63,555 nt of DNA from an uncultured Sutterella sp. (GCA_900767875.1 CAAGAT010000053.1:1-63555); one strand, 5' to 3'. Counted from the stretch's first letter, positions 34,184 to 43,204 are shown. Notes: generated from the sequence alone by a model not told the origin. Numbers and translations: made by a program.

Positions 34184-35317
34184 TTAATCCGTGCCCTTGG
34201 CGCGGTCCTCGTAGAACTTCTTCTTCCAGGTGGCAAAGCTGCCCTCTTCCAGCGCCTTGCGCATTTCGGCCATGATCGTGGCGTAAAAGTGCAGGTTGTG
34301 GATGGAATTCAGTCTCGCCCCAAGAATTTCGTTGACCTTCTGCAGGTGGTGCAGATAGGCGCGGGTGTACCCGCGGCAGGCTGCGCACGTGCACGACGGA
34401 TCCAGAGGACGCGTGTCGTTCTTGTGCTTGGCGTTGCGGATCTTGATGTCTCCGTAACGGGTAAAGAGCCAGCCGTTGCGCGCATTGCGGGTGGGCATCA
34501 CGCAGTCGAACATGTCGATGCCGCGCGAGACGCCTTCAACGAGGTCTTCGGGCGTTCCCACGCCCATGAGGTACCGGGGCTTGTCTTCAGGGAGCTGATG
34601 CACGATCGCATCCATGATCTCGAGCATCTTTTCCTTGGGCTCGCCCACCGAAAGCCCGCCCATGGCGTAGCCGTGAAAGCCGATGTCTTTAAGGCCCGCC
34701 AGAGACTCCTCGCGCAGCTTCGGGAACATCCCGCCCTGCACGATGCCAAAAAGAGCGTTGGGGTTACCCAAGCGTTCAAACTCTTCCTTGCTGCGCTTGG
34801 CCCAGCGCAGGGACAGGCGCATCGAGTCGGCCGCTTCCTTTTCCGTGGCGGGACGCCCATCAATCATGTAGGGCGTGCACTCGTCAAATTGCATGACGAT
34901 GTCCGAATTCAACACCGTCTGGATCTGCATCGAGATCTCGGGCGTCAGAAAGAGCTTGTCGCCGTTAATGGGCGAAGCGAAGCGCACGCCCTCCTCGGTG
35001 ATCTTGCGAAGCTTCCCGAGGCTAAAGACCTGAAAGCCGCCCGAGTCCGTGAGGATCGGCCGGTACCAGTTCATGAAGCGGTGCAGACCGCCGTGGGTCC
35101 TGATGACGTCAAGCCCCGGGCGCAGCCACAGGTGAAAGGTGTTGCCCAGAATGATTTGGCCGCCCATGCCCTCGAGCTCGTCGGGGGTCATGGCCTTGAC
35201 GGTGCCGTAGGTGCCCACGGGCATAAAGACGGGCGTCTGCACCACCCCGTGATTGAGGGTGAGCTGCGCGCGGCGTGCGGCGCCCTCGGTTTTCAAAACT
35301 TCAAACTGCAGAGCCAC
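34184..35317 (-). CDS. tgt: tRNA-guanine (queuine) transglycosylase
   Basis: Exchanges G34 for preQ1 in Asp, Asn, His and Tyr tRNAs, 377 residues. Catalytic and substrate motifs: ILTDSGGFQVFSL (Asp nucleophile region), FDECTPY, FGIVQGGMF, GGLSVGEPKEKM, and DCVMPTRNARNGWLFT. The zinc site is C-T-C-AAC plus a His downstream (PSCTCAACRGYTRAYLHHL). It overlaps queA by 17 bases. The two tRNA-Asn(GTT) genes at the end of the window encode one of its substrates. Confidence 0.97.
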   Translation of the reverse strand: MALQFEVLKTEGAARRAQLTLNHGVVQTPVFMPVGTYGTVKAMTPDELEGMGGQIILGNTFHLWLRPGLDVIRTHGGLHRFMNWYRPILTDSGGFQVFSLGKLRKITEEGVRFASPINGDKLFLTPEISMQIQTVLNSDIVMQFDECTPYMIDGRPATEKEAADSMRLSLRWAKRSKEEFERLGNPNALFGIVQGGMFPKLREESLAGLKDIGFHGYAMGGLSVGEPKEKMLEIMDAIVHQLPEDKPRYLMGVGTPEDLVEGVSRGIDMFDCVMPTRNARNGWLFTRYGDIKIRNAKHKNDTRPLDPSCTCAACRGYTRAYLHHLQKVNEILGARLNSIHNLHFYATIMAEMRKALEEGSFATWKKKFYEDRAKGTD

Positions 35318-36443
35318 GGCCGGCCTCCTCGCTGCGGGGTTGTTCGTGATGGGTGTCGCTTACGGCGGGAACGACATGCTTGGTCTTTTCCAAAAAGCAC
35401 GCGTCGCCGTAGCTGAAGAACCGATACTTATTTTGAACGGCGTGACGGTAGGCTTCAAGGATGCGCTCCTTGCCCACCAAGGCCGAAACGAGCATCACCA
35501 GGGTCGACTTGGGCAAATGGAAATTGGTCACCAGCGCGTCGATCACCTTGAAGCGATACCCCGGCGCAATAAAAAGGCGCGTGTCCATGGTCCCGGCCTT
35601 GACCGTGCCGTCGTCCTCGGCGGCCGACTCGATGGCGCGCAGGCTCGTCGTCCCGACGGCAATCACGCGGCGGCCTTCACGCTTGGCCGCGTTGATCGAA
35701 TCGGCGCACTCCTGGCTCATCTCAAACCATTCCGAGTGCATCTGATGCTGCGAGAGATCTTCTTCGCGCACGGGCTGGAACGTGCCCGCCCCCACGTGCA
35801 GCGTCACGAAGTTTTCCTGCACGCCCATGGCGTGCAGCTCTTCGAGCAGTTCCTTTGAGAAATGCAGCCCCGCGGTGGGCGCGGCCACCGCCCCGGGGCG
35901 CTCGGCGTACACGGTCTGATAGCGGCTCTCGTCGGAAAGCTGCGCCTCGCGTTCAATATAGGGCGGCAGGGGCACCTTGCCCACGGCGTCCAAAACCGTC
36001 AGAGCCGGTGCGTTGAAGGTAAGCTCAAAAAACTCACCTTGCCGGCCCCCGGCCACGGCCTCATAGGTGACGCCCGACTCGGAGGAGAAGATGAGCTTGC
36101 TGCCGGGCTTGGGCTTTTTGCTCGCGCGCAGCATGCTGATGACGGTGTTTTGGCCCGTCACGCGCTCAATCATGGCCTCCACGGCCCCGCCCGTTTGCTT
36201 GACGCCGCGCAATCGGGCCTTGATCACACGGGTGTTGTTCATGACCAAATGGTCACCGGCCTTGAGGAAATGCTTGAGATCGGTAAAGACCTTGTCTTCG
36301 ATCACGTCGTCGTTGACGTGCAGCAGGCGCGAGGCCGTACGGTCCGCGAGCGGAAACTGAGCGATGAGCTCGTGGGGAAGATCAAAGTCGTAGTCGGACA
36401 GATGCTGTCCGATCAGATAGGAAGGATGAATATCGACGGTCAT
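35301..36443 (-). CDS. queA: S-adenosylmethionine:tRNA ribosyltransferase-isomerase
   Basis: Adds the epoxycyclopentane ring from SAM to preQ1-tRNA, 380 residues. Family signatures: YDFDLPHELIAQFPLADRTASRLLHV, GDHLVMNNTRVIKARL, PLPPYIEREAQLSDESRYQTVYA, GAVAAPTAGLHFSKELL, THLH-type LHVGAGTFQPV, and FHLPKSTLVMLVSALVG. Upstream gene of the queA-tgt pair, coupled by a 17-base overlap. Ends with a Ser/His/Glu-rich tail that shares codons with the tgt start. Confidence 0.97.
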   Translation of the reverse strand: MTVDIHPSYLIGQHLSDYDFDLPHELIAQFPLADRTASRLLHVNDDVIEDKVFTDLKHFLKAGDHLVMNNTRVIKARLRGVKQTGGAVEAMIERVTGQNTVISMLRASKKPKPGSKLIFSSESGVTYEAVAGGRQGEFFELTFNAPALTVLDAVGKVPLPPYIEREAQLSDESRYQTVYAERPGAVAAPTAGLHFSKELLEELHAMGVQENFVTLHVGAGTFQPVREEDLSQHQMHSEWFEMSQECADSINAAKREGRRVIAVGTTSLRAIESAAEDDGTVKAGTMDTRLFIAPGYRFKVIDALVTNFHLPKSTLVMLVSALVGKERILEAYRHAVQNKYRFFSYGDACFLEKTKHVVPAVSDTHHEQPRSEEAGRGSAV

Positions 36444-36596
36444 GTGGCTGTACCGGCCAATGCGTTAAAAAGAAGTGCGCATTGTACCCGCACACGACTG
36501 TTTGTGCCTGTTTACGCTGGATTTTTCCAGCCTGCGGCGCCAAGCCGCTCTTGGTGCAAACACATCCGTACACAACTTCGGCCTGCGTCAAACCCG

Positions 36597-36633
36597 AAAC
36601 GATTCTCATTTGTAGTGGTTTGCCTGTTGTAGT
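36597..36633 (+). promoter_or_regulatory. Promoter region of small RNA A with degenerate Fur-box core
   Basis: Contains AACGATTCTCATTTG (36598-36612), the same core as the Fur boxes of copies B and C, but 12 bases further from the start, and lacking TTGATA. A -10-like TGTAGT (36628-36633) sits five bases before the conserved CAACTTGAG. Promoter strength and Fur control are doubtful. Confidence 0.45.
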
Positions 36634-36638
36634 GCGCT

Positions 36639-36804
36639 CAACTTGAGATTTGCCCGAGAGCGCCGCCCTCCTACCCGGGAGAACGGTTTCGATGGGGGCG
36701 AAACCGGCGCGTCTTTCGCCGAAAGTTTGTCTCCTGTCTTTCAGACATGCAGCTCGAAGTTTTCCGTTGGGCGGCGGCCGTATTTTTCCGAGCCGCCGTT
36801 TTTT
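36639..36804 (+). ncRNA. Small RNA A, paralogue of RNAs B and C
   Basis: About 166 nt. It begins CAACTTGAG like the other two. Hairpin 1: GGTTTCG (36685-36691), loop ATGGGGG, CGAAACC. Hairpin 2: GAAAG (36721-36725) and CTTTC (36738-36742) exposing TCTCCTG (36730-36736). Terminator CGGCGGC / GCCGCCG with T6 ending near 36804. The stems differ in sequence from B and C but stay paired, so this diverged copy is still under structural selection or decayed recently. Confidence 0.65.
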
Positions 36805-36932
36805 CCTTTCCCGCCTCCTCTTCATTGCCCCATTTTCCCGACGGCCGACGTTCTGCTTTTTGCCCCAATCCCCGTTTTTCCCAGGCGCCGCGCGGCTTTC
36901 CGCCGAGTTCAAATCCTGTTTTAAACTTTTCA

Positions 36933-36961
36933 TTGATAATGATTCCCATTTGCGTTATACT
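36933..36961 (+). promoter_or_regulatory. Fur-box promoter of small RNA B
   Basis: TTGATA, exactly 17 bp, TATACT. The spacer and -35 hold GATAATGATTCCCATTTGC (36935-36953), matching the Fur consensus GATAATGATAATCATTATC at 14 of 19 positions. Confidence 0.8.
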
Positions 36962-36967
36962 TCCATC

Positions 36968-37124
36968 CAACTTGAGTTAAGCAAGAGACGGTGCCTCGCA
37001 AAGGGCTCGGTGGGGTCGGGCCCGCACCCTCTCACGCGGATGGTTTTTCTCCTGCCGTCCGTGTCTGCTTCTTGGGGTTTTCTCGACTTTGGCGGCAAGC
37101 TTTCGCTTGACCGCCAATTTTTTT
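36968..37124 (+). ncRNA. Small RNA B, Fur-linked
   Basis: About 157 nt from a Fur-box promoter to an intrinsic terminator. Hairpin 1: GGGCTCG (37003-37009), loop GTGGGGT, CGGGCCC. Hairpin 2: ACGCGGATGG / CCGTCCGTGT (37034-37043, 37055-37064) with loop TTTTTCTCCTG, an anti-Shine-Dalgarno sequence. A U-rich stretch GGGGTTTTCT may bind Hfq. Terminator TTGGCGG-CAAGC / GCTTG-CCGCCAA with T7 near 37124. An open frame starting ATGGTTTTTCTC crosses the RNA but is not conserved in copy C because of a one-base loop indel. Confidence 0.82.
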
Positions 37125-37185
37125 CGTTGCGCCGGCTGGGCCGCCCGTTTGGCACGTCAATGAAAAAATAATCCGGCCGATATAC

Positions 37186-37214
37186 TTGATAATGATTCTC
37201 ATTTGTGTTATAGT
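37186..37214 (+). promoter_or_regulatory. Fur-box promoter of small RNA C
   Basis: TTGATA, exactly 17 bp, TATAGT. GATAATGATTCTCATTTGT (37188-37206) overlaps the -35 and spacer and matches the Fur consensus at 14 of 19 positions. Confidence 0.82.
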
Positions 37215-37220
37215 TCACTT

Positions 37221-37367
37221 AACTTGAGGCAAACGGAGAACGACGCCTCGAACGGGTTCGGTGGGGTCGGACCCGCGTCGTCTCCCGCGGATGGTCTTCT
37301 CCTGCCGTCCGTGTGCTTCATGGGGTTTTCTTTCACCGGGCGGTCCGTTTTCGGCCGCCCGTTTTTT
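37221..37367 (+). ncRNA. Small RNA C, Fur-linked
   Basis: About 147 nt. Starts AACTTGAGG. An outer stem GGAGAACGACGC / GCGTCGTCTCC (one bulged A) encloses hairpin 1: GGGTTCG (37254-37260), loop GTGGGGT, CGGACCC. Hairpin 2: CGCGGATGG / CCGTCCGTG (37286-37294, 37305-37313) presents TCTTCTCCTG. Then GCTTCATGGGGTTTTCT and terminator CGGGCGG / CCGCCCG with T6 ending near 37367. Strongly similar to RNA B over most of its length, with paired changes in stems. Proposed iron-sparing antisense regulator by analogy with RyhB, PrrF and NrrF. Confidence 0.83.
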
Positions 37368-37478
37368 CTTCCCCGAACGCCGAGAATTGTCGCTTGCCTG
37401 CACCCCACTCCGGCGCCTTGCCACACCGCTGGGCGGTGCCCTCGCCCCGCTTTTGCGTAACGGGAATTTTCACCTCCC

Positions 37479-39281
37479 GTGTCAAGCCTTTCTTTGCCGC
37501 TAGACTTCGGAAAAACCGATATTTTTTCCTTTGCTTGTCCCTTGACCTTGAAACGACTCGCCGCCCTTGCGCCCCTCGGGGTCCTGATCACGTTGGCCGC
37601 GCCCCTTGCGGCCGCCGACATTTCCATTCATTTCATTGGGCTCACCCCGGAAATGGAGGAAAACGTGCGCGCGCATCTGATGCTCAGAAAGGACGACGAT
37701 GCGTACTCGGTCAGAAGGCGCCTCACGAGCTCCGTGCGCGACGCCGTCAAGCCCTTCGGGTACTACCGCCCGCGTATTGCCGTCGAGCCCGTGCGCAACA
37801 GTGAAGGCAAGGTCACGGCCGTCAACGTGGACGTCGATCCCGGCGAGCGCATCGTGCTGCGCGAGCCGCAGCTCAAACTCACGGGCGGCCTCTTTGACGA
37901 GAGCGAATTTGAGATGGTGCGCGCCCAAATCCCGCGGGCGGGCGATCCGCTGTTGCACGCCGACTATGAGTCCTTCAAGGGATCGATTCAGGCCCTGGCC
38001 CTGGAGCTCGGATACTTTGACGGGCACTTCAACAAAAGGAGCCTGAAGGTTTCGCCTCAGGAGGGTTACGCGTACTGGGATGTGGCGTACGAGAGCGGCA
38101 AGCGCTATCGCTTCGGCAAGGTGCACTTTGAGGGCTCGCAGATCGATGAGGCGTATCTGAGAAGCCTCATCCCCTTTGAAGAAGGTGACCAGTACGACTA
38201 CACCACCTACGGGGACCTCTCGAGGCGCCTGACGGACACCAACTGGTTTTCGTCCGTGGTGATGTCCATGCCCTTTGAAACGGCCAAGGCCGATCCGGAG
38301 CGAATTCTCGACGTCAACGTCGCGCTCTCGCCCAAACTGAAAAACCTTATCGAAACGGGCATCGGCTACGCCACCGACATCGGGCCGCACGGCAAGCTCT
38401 CCTGGACCAAGCCCTGGCTTAATGCGAGCGGCCATAGCCTGACGGCCGCCACGGATCTTTCCGTCGAAGAGCAGACCGTGACCTTCAACTACAAGATTCC
38501 GAGCCAAAGCGATCCGCTGCACGACTATTGGGTGCTGCAGACCGGGTACGAGTATTCGGACATCAACGACACGATGTCCTCCTCGACCTCCGTGTCGGCC
38601 TCGCGCTTTCAGCTTTTAAAGTCCCAGTGGACGCGCACCGTCTCCGTGGACTGGCTCTACGACAACTTCACGCAGGGCGGCGTCTCGGACAACACGCAGA
38701 TCATTTACCCGACGATCGCTTTTTCGCGCACGCGGCAACGGGGCGGCGTCTTGCCCACCTGGGGCGACTCGCAGCGCTACGCCGTGTCCGTGTCCAACAC
38801 CGCCTGGAGCTCGGACATCGACTTTATTCTGATGACCGCCCAGCAAAGTTGGATTCGGTCGCTGACACCCAAGCACATCTTCATCGGGCGCTGGTCGGCG
38901 GGCTGGATCGACTCGGCCGACTTTGAGCAGGTGCCGCCCGATCTGCGCTTTTTCGTGGGCGGCGACTTGAGCATCCGCGGCTACGACTACGAATCCGTCT
39001 CGCCCAAGAACGCCAACGGGGAGCTTGAAGGCGGCTCGAAGATGTTCACGGCCTCGGTGGAGTATCAGTACAACGTCACGGGCAGCTGGTGGGGAGCCGT
39101 CTTTTTTGACGTGGGCCAGTCCAGCCACGAATTCAATTTTGACGACGTCAAAAAAGGCGCGGGCGTGGGCATTCGCTGGCGCTCGCCCATTGGCCTCTTA
39201 AAGCTTGACGTTGCCAAGGCCGTCAACGACCCCGAAGAGGACGGCTGGAAGCTTTACTTCGGCCTGGGGAGCACGCTGTGA
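37479..39281 (+). CDS. tamA: TamA-like outer membrane assembly protein
   Basis: Omp85-family outer-membrane protein of 600 residues that with TamB helps assemble autotransporters and other outer-membrane proteins. N-terminal part has POTRA-type repeats (DISIHFIGLTPEMEENV; VLREPQLKLTGG; YRFGKVHFEGSQIDEAYLRSL). The C-terminal 300 residues form a beta-barrel containing the Omp85 loop FFVGGDLSIRGYDYESV and a final strand ending LGSTL. The start is a GTG at 37479; the signal peptide (LKRLAALAPLGVLITLAAPL) begins about 25 codons later, so a downstream TTG start is possible. It overlaps tamB by four bases. Confidence 0.88.
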   Translation: MSSLSLPLDFGKTDIFSFACPLTLKRLAALAPLGVLITLAAPLAAADISIHFIGLTPEMEENVRAHLMLRKDDDAYSVRRRLTSSVRDAVKPFGYYRPRIAVEPVRNSEGKVTAVNVDVDPGERIVLREPQLKLTGGLFDESEFEMVRAQIPRAGDPLLHADYESFKGSIQALALELGYFDGHFNKRSLKVSPQEGYAYWDVAYESGKRYRFGKVHFEGSQIDEAYLRSLIPFEEGDQYDYTTYGDLSRRLTDTNWFSSVVMSMPFETAKADPERILDVNVALSPKLKNLIETGIGYATDIGPHGKLSWTKPWLNASGHSLTAATDLSVEEQTVTFNYKIPSQSDPLHDYWVLQTGYEYSDINDTMSSSTSVSASRFQLLKSQWTRTVSVDWLYDNFTQGGVSDNTQIIYPTIAFSRTRQRGGVLPTWGDSQRYAVSVSNTAWSSDIDFILMTAQQSWIRSLTPKHIFIGRWSAGWIDSADFEQVPPDLRFFVGGDLSIRGYDYESVSPKNANGELEGGSKMFTASVEYQYNVTGSWWGAVFFDVGQSSHEFNFDDVKKGAGVGIRWRSPIGLLKLDVAKAVNDPEEDGWKLYFGLGSTL

Positions 39282-42200
39282 TGAAGATGCCGGACCTCAT
39301 CAAACTCATCGGCTGGACCGCCGGCGGCGCCCTGGCCCTGTCGGCCAGCCTCGTTGCATTTGCCCTGACGCCCTGGAGCCTGAAAGCCGGCGTCGCGCTC
39401 GCGCAAAAGTTTGTGCCCGCGCTCACCGTGCAGGCGGTGGAGGGAACCCTGGCGGACGCGCACCTCACGGGCATCGCTTATCGCACAGAGGCACTCTCGG
39501 CCGACGTTGAGTCGCTTACGCTGACTCTCACGAACCTTCGGCCCCTCGACCGACATCTGGACGTGGGCCTCGTGCGTGTCTCCGGTCTGCGGCTTGCCGT
39601 CAAGGCCAGCGGCACTCAGCCGAGCGAACCGACGGCAACCAACGCCGCCCCCTTCTGCCTGCCGGTTTCCCTGAACCTCACACGCGTGGAAGTGACGGAC
39701 GCCGCGGTTGCCACGCCTCAGGTCAATGTGACGCTTCAGTCACTTCTTTTGGCGGGCGGCATGAAGCTCGATAAAGCCACGATCGATTCGCTTGCGCTCA
39801 ACGCTCTGGCCCTGAACTTGCCTGAGGCCCCAACGGCTGCGCCGGCGACAGCCGCCGCCCCTGTGCCTTTGGCCCAAACCCTGCGGGAGCTGCTCAACAA
39901 GCCCTTGCTCACACCGGTGAAGGTGAGTTCCCTGCCCTTGCGCGTTGACGCCAAGGCCGTGCGGCTCTCCGACCTCACCCTCAACGGCGAAACGCTTCTC
40001 GAGGAAGCCTCGGCCGCGTTTGTCGCCGAGCCCACGCAGGTGACCGTCTCGCTTCTCAATCTCACGCACCCGCTGGCGCAGGCCAACCTCACGGGTAAGG
40101 TCCAGATGGACGGGGTTCTCAAGGCCGATCTCTCCGGCCGAATCACACCGCACACCGCCACCTTGGAGGGAGTCTCCGTCAACGCCGACGTGGCGGTGGA
40201 CACCGCCGGTCCCGTCAAGGCGCAGGTGACGGCCACGCACGCCAAGAACACGGTGGTTCTGACGGTTATGGCCGACGCAGGTCAGTCGCAGCCCACCGTT
40301 GACCTGTCGCTCACGGGCGGCCTGGATCTGACACCCTTCCAAGCCCTCACGGGGGTGCAAGGGAACCTCAAGGACGTGGACCTCTCGCTCAAAGGCTCCT
40401 GGGCCGACTATGAAGCCAAACTCTCGACCAAGGCCGCCTCCCCCTTGCTCGCCAAGGAGGCCGAACTCGATGTCTCGGCTCAGGGTAAGGAACTGACGAT
40501 CCCCGAAGCTAAGCTCCTGGCCCGGGTGGGCGAAAACACACTGGAAGCCGACCTCTCGGGCACCTTGTCTGAGACCAACGCCACCCTCACCGGCACCATC
40601 CGCTCGGCCTGGAAGGAACTGCAGGACTTTGCGCAACTCACCGGCGGCGCGCTGCCCGACTCCACCGGCTCGGCGCAAATCGTCCTCACCGCCGGGAGCG
40701 ACGCGGCGTTTTCACCCGCTTCACTGCAGGCCAATGTCTCGTCTCTGACGGCACAGGGCACCGTGGCGGGCGTGCCCTTTGCCGCCAAGGCCACAGGCAA
40801 GGTACAGGGCTTGGAACAGGTGGAAGTCTCCGCCTTGAACCTTAACGTGTCGGACGCCGCCCTCTCGGGCCACGGGGCCCTCAAAAAAGACGCTCTCTCG
40901 GGGGCCTTTACCCTCAATGCACGGGACCTCTCGCGCCTGACTAAAACCCTCAAGGGCCGCATCACGGGCTCGGGGACCCTGACGGGCACCGTGACGGTGC
41001 CGCAGCTCGAGGCCCGCCTGCGGGCGGAAAACCTCTCCGCCCCCGAAGTGAGCCTGAAAAAAGCCGAACTCACCGCACGACTGACGCCCATCCAAGATAA
41101 GACAGACCTGACACCCAAGGCCGACGTCCAGCTCACGGCTGAGAGCGTTTGGGCGGGCGGGCAAACCATCCGGCACCTGTCGGCCACGCTCACAGGCACC
41201 GAAGCGGCACACACGCTGGCTTTTCAGAGCGAGGGCTCTGCGGTGGCCCTCAATGCCACCCTGCAGGGGAGTCTGCGTTTGAAGGACAAGCGCTGGAGCG
41301 GATCGCTTGTCTCGGCGGACCTCAAAACGCCCCCGGGCACCTGGTCGGCACAGGGAAAGCCCACTCTGGATGTGGATCTGGCACAGACGCAAGTGTCCGT
41401 GGGCGCGCACTGCTGGACGAGCACGCAACAAAGCTTGTCTGTGTGCCTCAAGGACAAGGTGACGGCCGGGCAAACGGGCAAGGTGGTGCTTGACGTCAAA
41501 AACGCCGAACTGGCGCTATTAAAGGATTACCTGCCCGAAGACCTTGACCTCTCGGGCCGCACGAACGCCACCGCCGAGCTCACGTGGACCGCGCCCGCCG
41601 CGGCTCACGCCAAAGCCGTCGTGGCGGTGACGGGCACCAACCTGGGCGTGGCCACCGAAACGCGCCAGGGCAAGGAAACCGTGACGCTTGAGAAAACCGA
41701 GCTCACGGCCACACTCACGCCCGAAAAGGCCAGTGTGCAGGGGCAATTGGCCCTCAAGGACGGTGGGCAACTGACGGCCGACGTGACCGTCACCGATCCT
41801 CTTTCTAAGAAGGAAATCTCCGGCCGCGTGCAGGCCGACGGCATTGAACTTGAGAAGTTCAACCCCATTCTCGGGGCCGTTTCGCCGCAGCTCACGGCCC
41901 AAGGCAGGCTCTCGGCCGACATACACCCCGCGGGCACCTTGTATAAGCCCGCCCTTTACGGCAGCGTGTCCTTGAATGACTTCTCCGCCCGGGGCGAGGC
42001 CGTGCCCCTCGATCTGAAGTCCTCGGACGTGATGCTGCACTTTGAGGGCGATCAGTCCCAACTCATTGCGGACCTCAAAACCGAACAGGGCACGGTGTCG
42101 GTCAAAGGCAGCGCCGAGTGGAAGGATCCGGCCGCCCCGACGGCCAAGGTGGCCGTCAAGGGCGATCGGGTGCGCGTGAGCATGCCCCCGTACGTCTCGG

Positions 42201-43093
42201 CCCATGTCACGCCCGATGTGGAAGCGTTCATGACCTTAAGTAAGCTCAAGCTTTCGGGGAGCATCCGCATCAACGAGGCTAAGCTCACCGTAAGCGCCCT
42301 GCCCACCGAGGCGATCAGCGCCTCGGAAGACGAAGAGATCATCACCCCCAATCAGGTGGCGGTGCGGGTGCATACACCCCTGCAGATTGAAAGCTCGCTG
42401 ATGATTCACTTGGGCGACAACGTCAATCTGTCGGCCTTTGGCCTGAAAAGTGACCTCACGGGCGACATGGCCGTCACGCAGACGGATCAGGCGCTGGGCC
42501 TTAACGGCACCATCAAGCTCGTCAACGGCACGTTCAAGGCCTACGGGCAGGATTTGGTGATCAATAAAGGGAACCTCACCTTCGCCGGGCCCGTGGCCAA
42601 GCCCATGCTCGACTTTGAGGCCATCCGCAATCCCGAAACGATCCAGGATGACGTGACCGCGGGCGTGCGCATCAAGGGCTCAAGCGAGGCCCCGCAGACC
42701 GAGATCTTCACGGAACCGGCGATGTCGCAGGCCGAGGCCCTCTCCTACATCCTCAGAGGCCAGGGCCTTGAGACCGCCTCCGAGAGCGACAACGCGATGC
42801 TCACCTCTGCCCTTTTGGGCCTGGGCCTGTCGCAGACCGGGCAACTTGTTTCGGGCATCGGTCAAATGCTGCGTGTGTCGGAACTCAATATCGCCACGGC
42901 GGGCAGCGGGGACGACTCGGAGTTGGTCGTGAGCGGCTATGTGCTTCCAGGCCTACAAGTCAAATACGCCATCGGCATTTTTGATTCGATCGCCACGCTC
43001 ACGCTGCGCTACCGCCTGATGGCTCGCCTTTTTGTGGAGGCGAGCTCGGGCACGGCCCAGAGCCTGGACCTTTTGTACGCCTTTGAGTTTTAA
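39278..43093 (+). CDS. tamB: TamB translocation and assembly module protein
   Basis: Long inner-membrane-anchored periplasmic protein of 1271 residues. An N-terminal membrane anchor (GGALALSASLVAFALT) is followed by hundreds of residues of repetitive beta strands (AsmA/TamB-like lipid-bridge groove) and the C-terminal TamB/DUF490 domain with GTIKLVNGTFKAYGQDLVIN, GNLTFAGPVAKPMLDFEAIR, and AEALSYILRGQGLE. Forms a periplasm-spanning partner for TamA; the family may also carry phospholipids. Translationally coupled to tamA (ATGA). Confidence 0.93.
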   Translation: MMKMPDLIKLIGWTAGGALALSASLVAFALTPWSLKAGVALAQKFVPALTVQAVEGTLADAHLTGIAYRTEALSADVESLTLTLTNLRPLDRHLDVGLVRVSGLRLAVKASGTQPSEPTATNAAPFCLPVSLNLTRVEVTDAAVATPQVNVTLQSLLLAGGMKLDKATIDSLALNALALNLPEAPTAAPATAAAPVPLAQTLRELLNKPLLTPVKVSSLPLRVDAKAVRLSDLTLNGETLLEEASAAFVAEPTQVTVSLLNLTHPLAQANLTGKVQMDGVLKADLSGRITPHTATLEGVSVNADVAVDTAGPVKAQVTATHAKNTVVLTVMADAGQSQPTVDLSLTGGLDLTPFQALTGVQGNLKDVDLSLKGSWADYEAKLSTKAASPLLAKEAELDVSAQGKELTIPEAKLLARVGENTLEADLSGTLSETNATLTGTIRSAWKELQDFAQLTGGALPDSTGSAQIVLTAGSDAAFSPASLQANVSSLTAQGTVAGVPFAAKATGKVQGLEQVEVSALNLNVSDAALSGHGALKKDALSGAFTLNARDLSRLTKTLKGRITGSGTLTGTVTVPQLEARLRAENLSAPEVSLKKAELTARLTPIQDKTDLTPKADVQLTAESVWAGGQTIRHLSATLTGTEAAHTLAFQSEGSAVALNATLQGSLRLKDKRWSGSLVSADLKTPPGTWSAQGKPTLDVDLAQTQVSVGAHCWTSTQQSLSVCLKDKVTAGQTGKVVLDVKNAELALLKDYLPEDLDLSGRTNATAELTWTAPAAAHAKAVVAVTGTNLGVATETRQGKETVTLEKTELTATLTPEKASVQGQLALKDGGQLTADVTVTDPLSKKEISGRVQADGIELEKFNPILGAVSPQLTAQGRLSADIHPAGTLYKPALYGSVSLNDFSARGEAVPLDLKSSDVMLHFEGDQSQLIADLKTEQGTVSVKGSAEWKDPAAPTAKVAVKGDRVRVSMPPYVSAHVTPDVEAFMTLSKLKLSGSIRINEAKLTVSALPTEAISASEDEEIITPNQVAVRVHTPLQIESSLMIHLGDNVNLSAFGLKSDLTGDMAVTQTDQALGLNGTIKLVNGTFKAYGQDLVINKGNLTFAGPVAKPMLDFEAIRNPETIQDDVTAGVRIKGSSEAPQTEIFTEPAMSQAEALSYILRGQGLETASESDNAMLTSALLGLGLSQTGQLVSGIGQMLRVSELNIATAGSGDDSELVVSGYVLPGLQVKYAIGIFDSIATLTLRYRLMARLFVEASSGTAQSLDLLYAFEF

Positions 43094-43204
43094 AGCGCTG
43101 CCCGAGGACGCGCGCTTTGGTTGTAGCCGGGAAACTTCCCCGACTCGGGACACGCCGGCTCGGAGACGAACAACAGCCCGGGCAAAGGGCCCGAAGCCGT
43201 GGCC

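Noticed and set aside
36671..36980. Overlapping short frames on both strands in the queA-tamA gap
   Set aside because: They cross hairpins, terminators and promoters, lack ribosome sites and resemble no family.
37041..37171. Small open frame starting ATGGTTTTTCTC inside RNA B
   Set aside because: A one-base indel in the loop breaks the equivalent frame in RNA C, and RNA A has no ATG, whereas the hairpins are maintained by paired changes. A non-coding RNA fits better.
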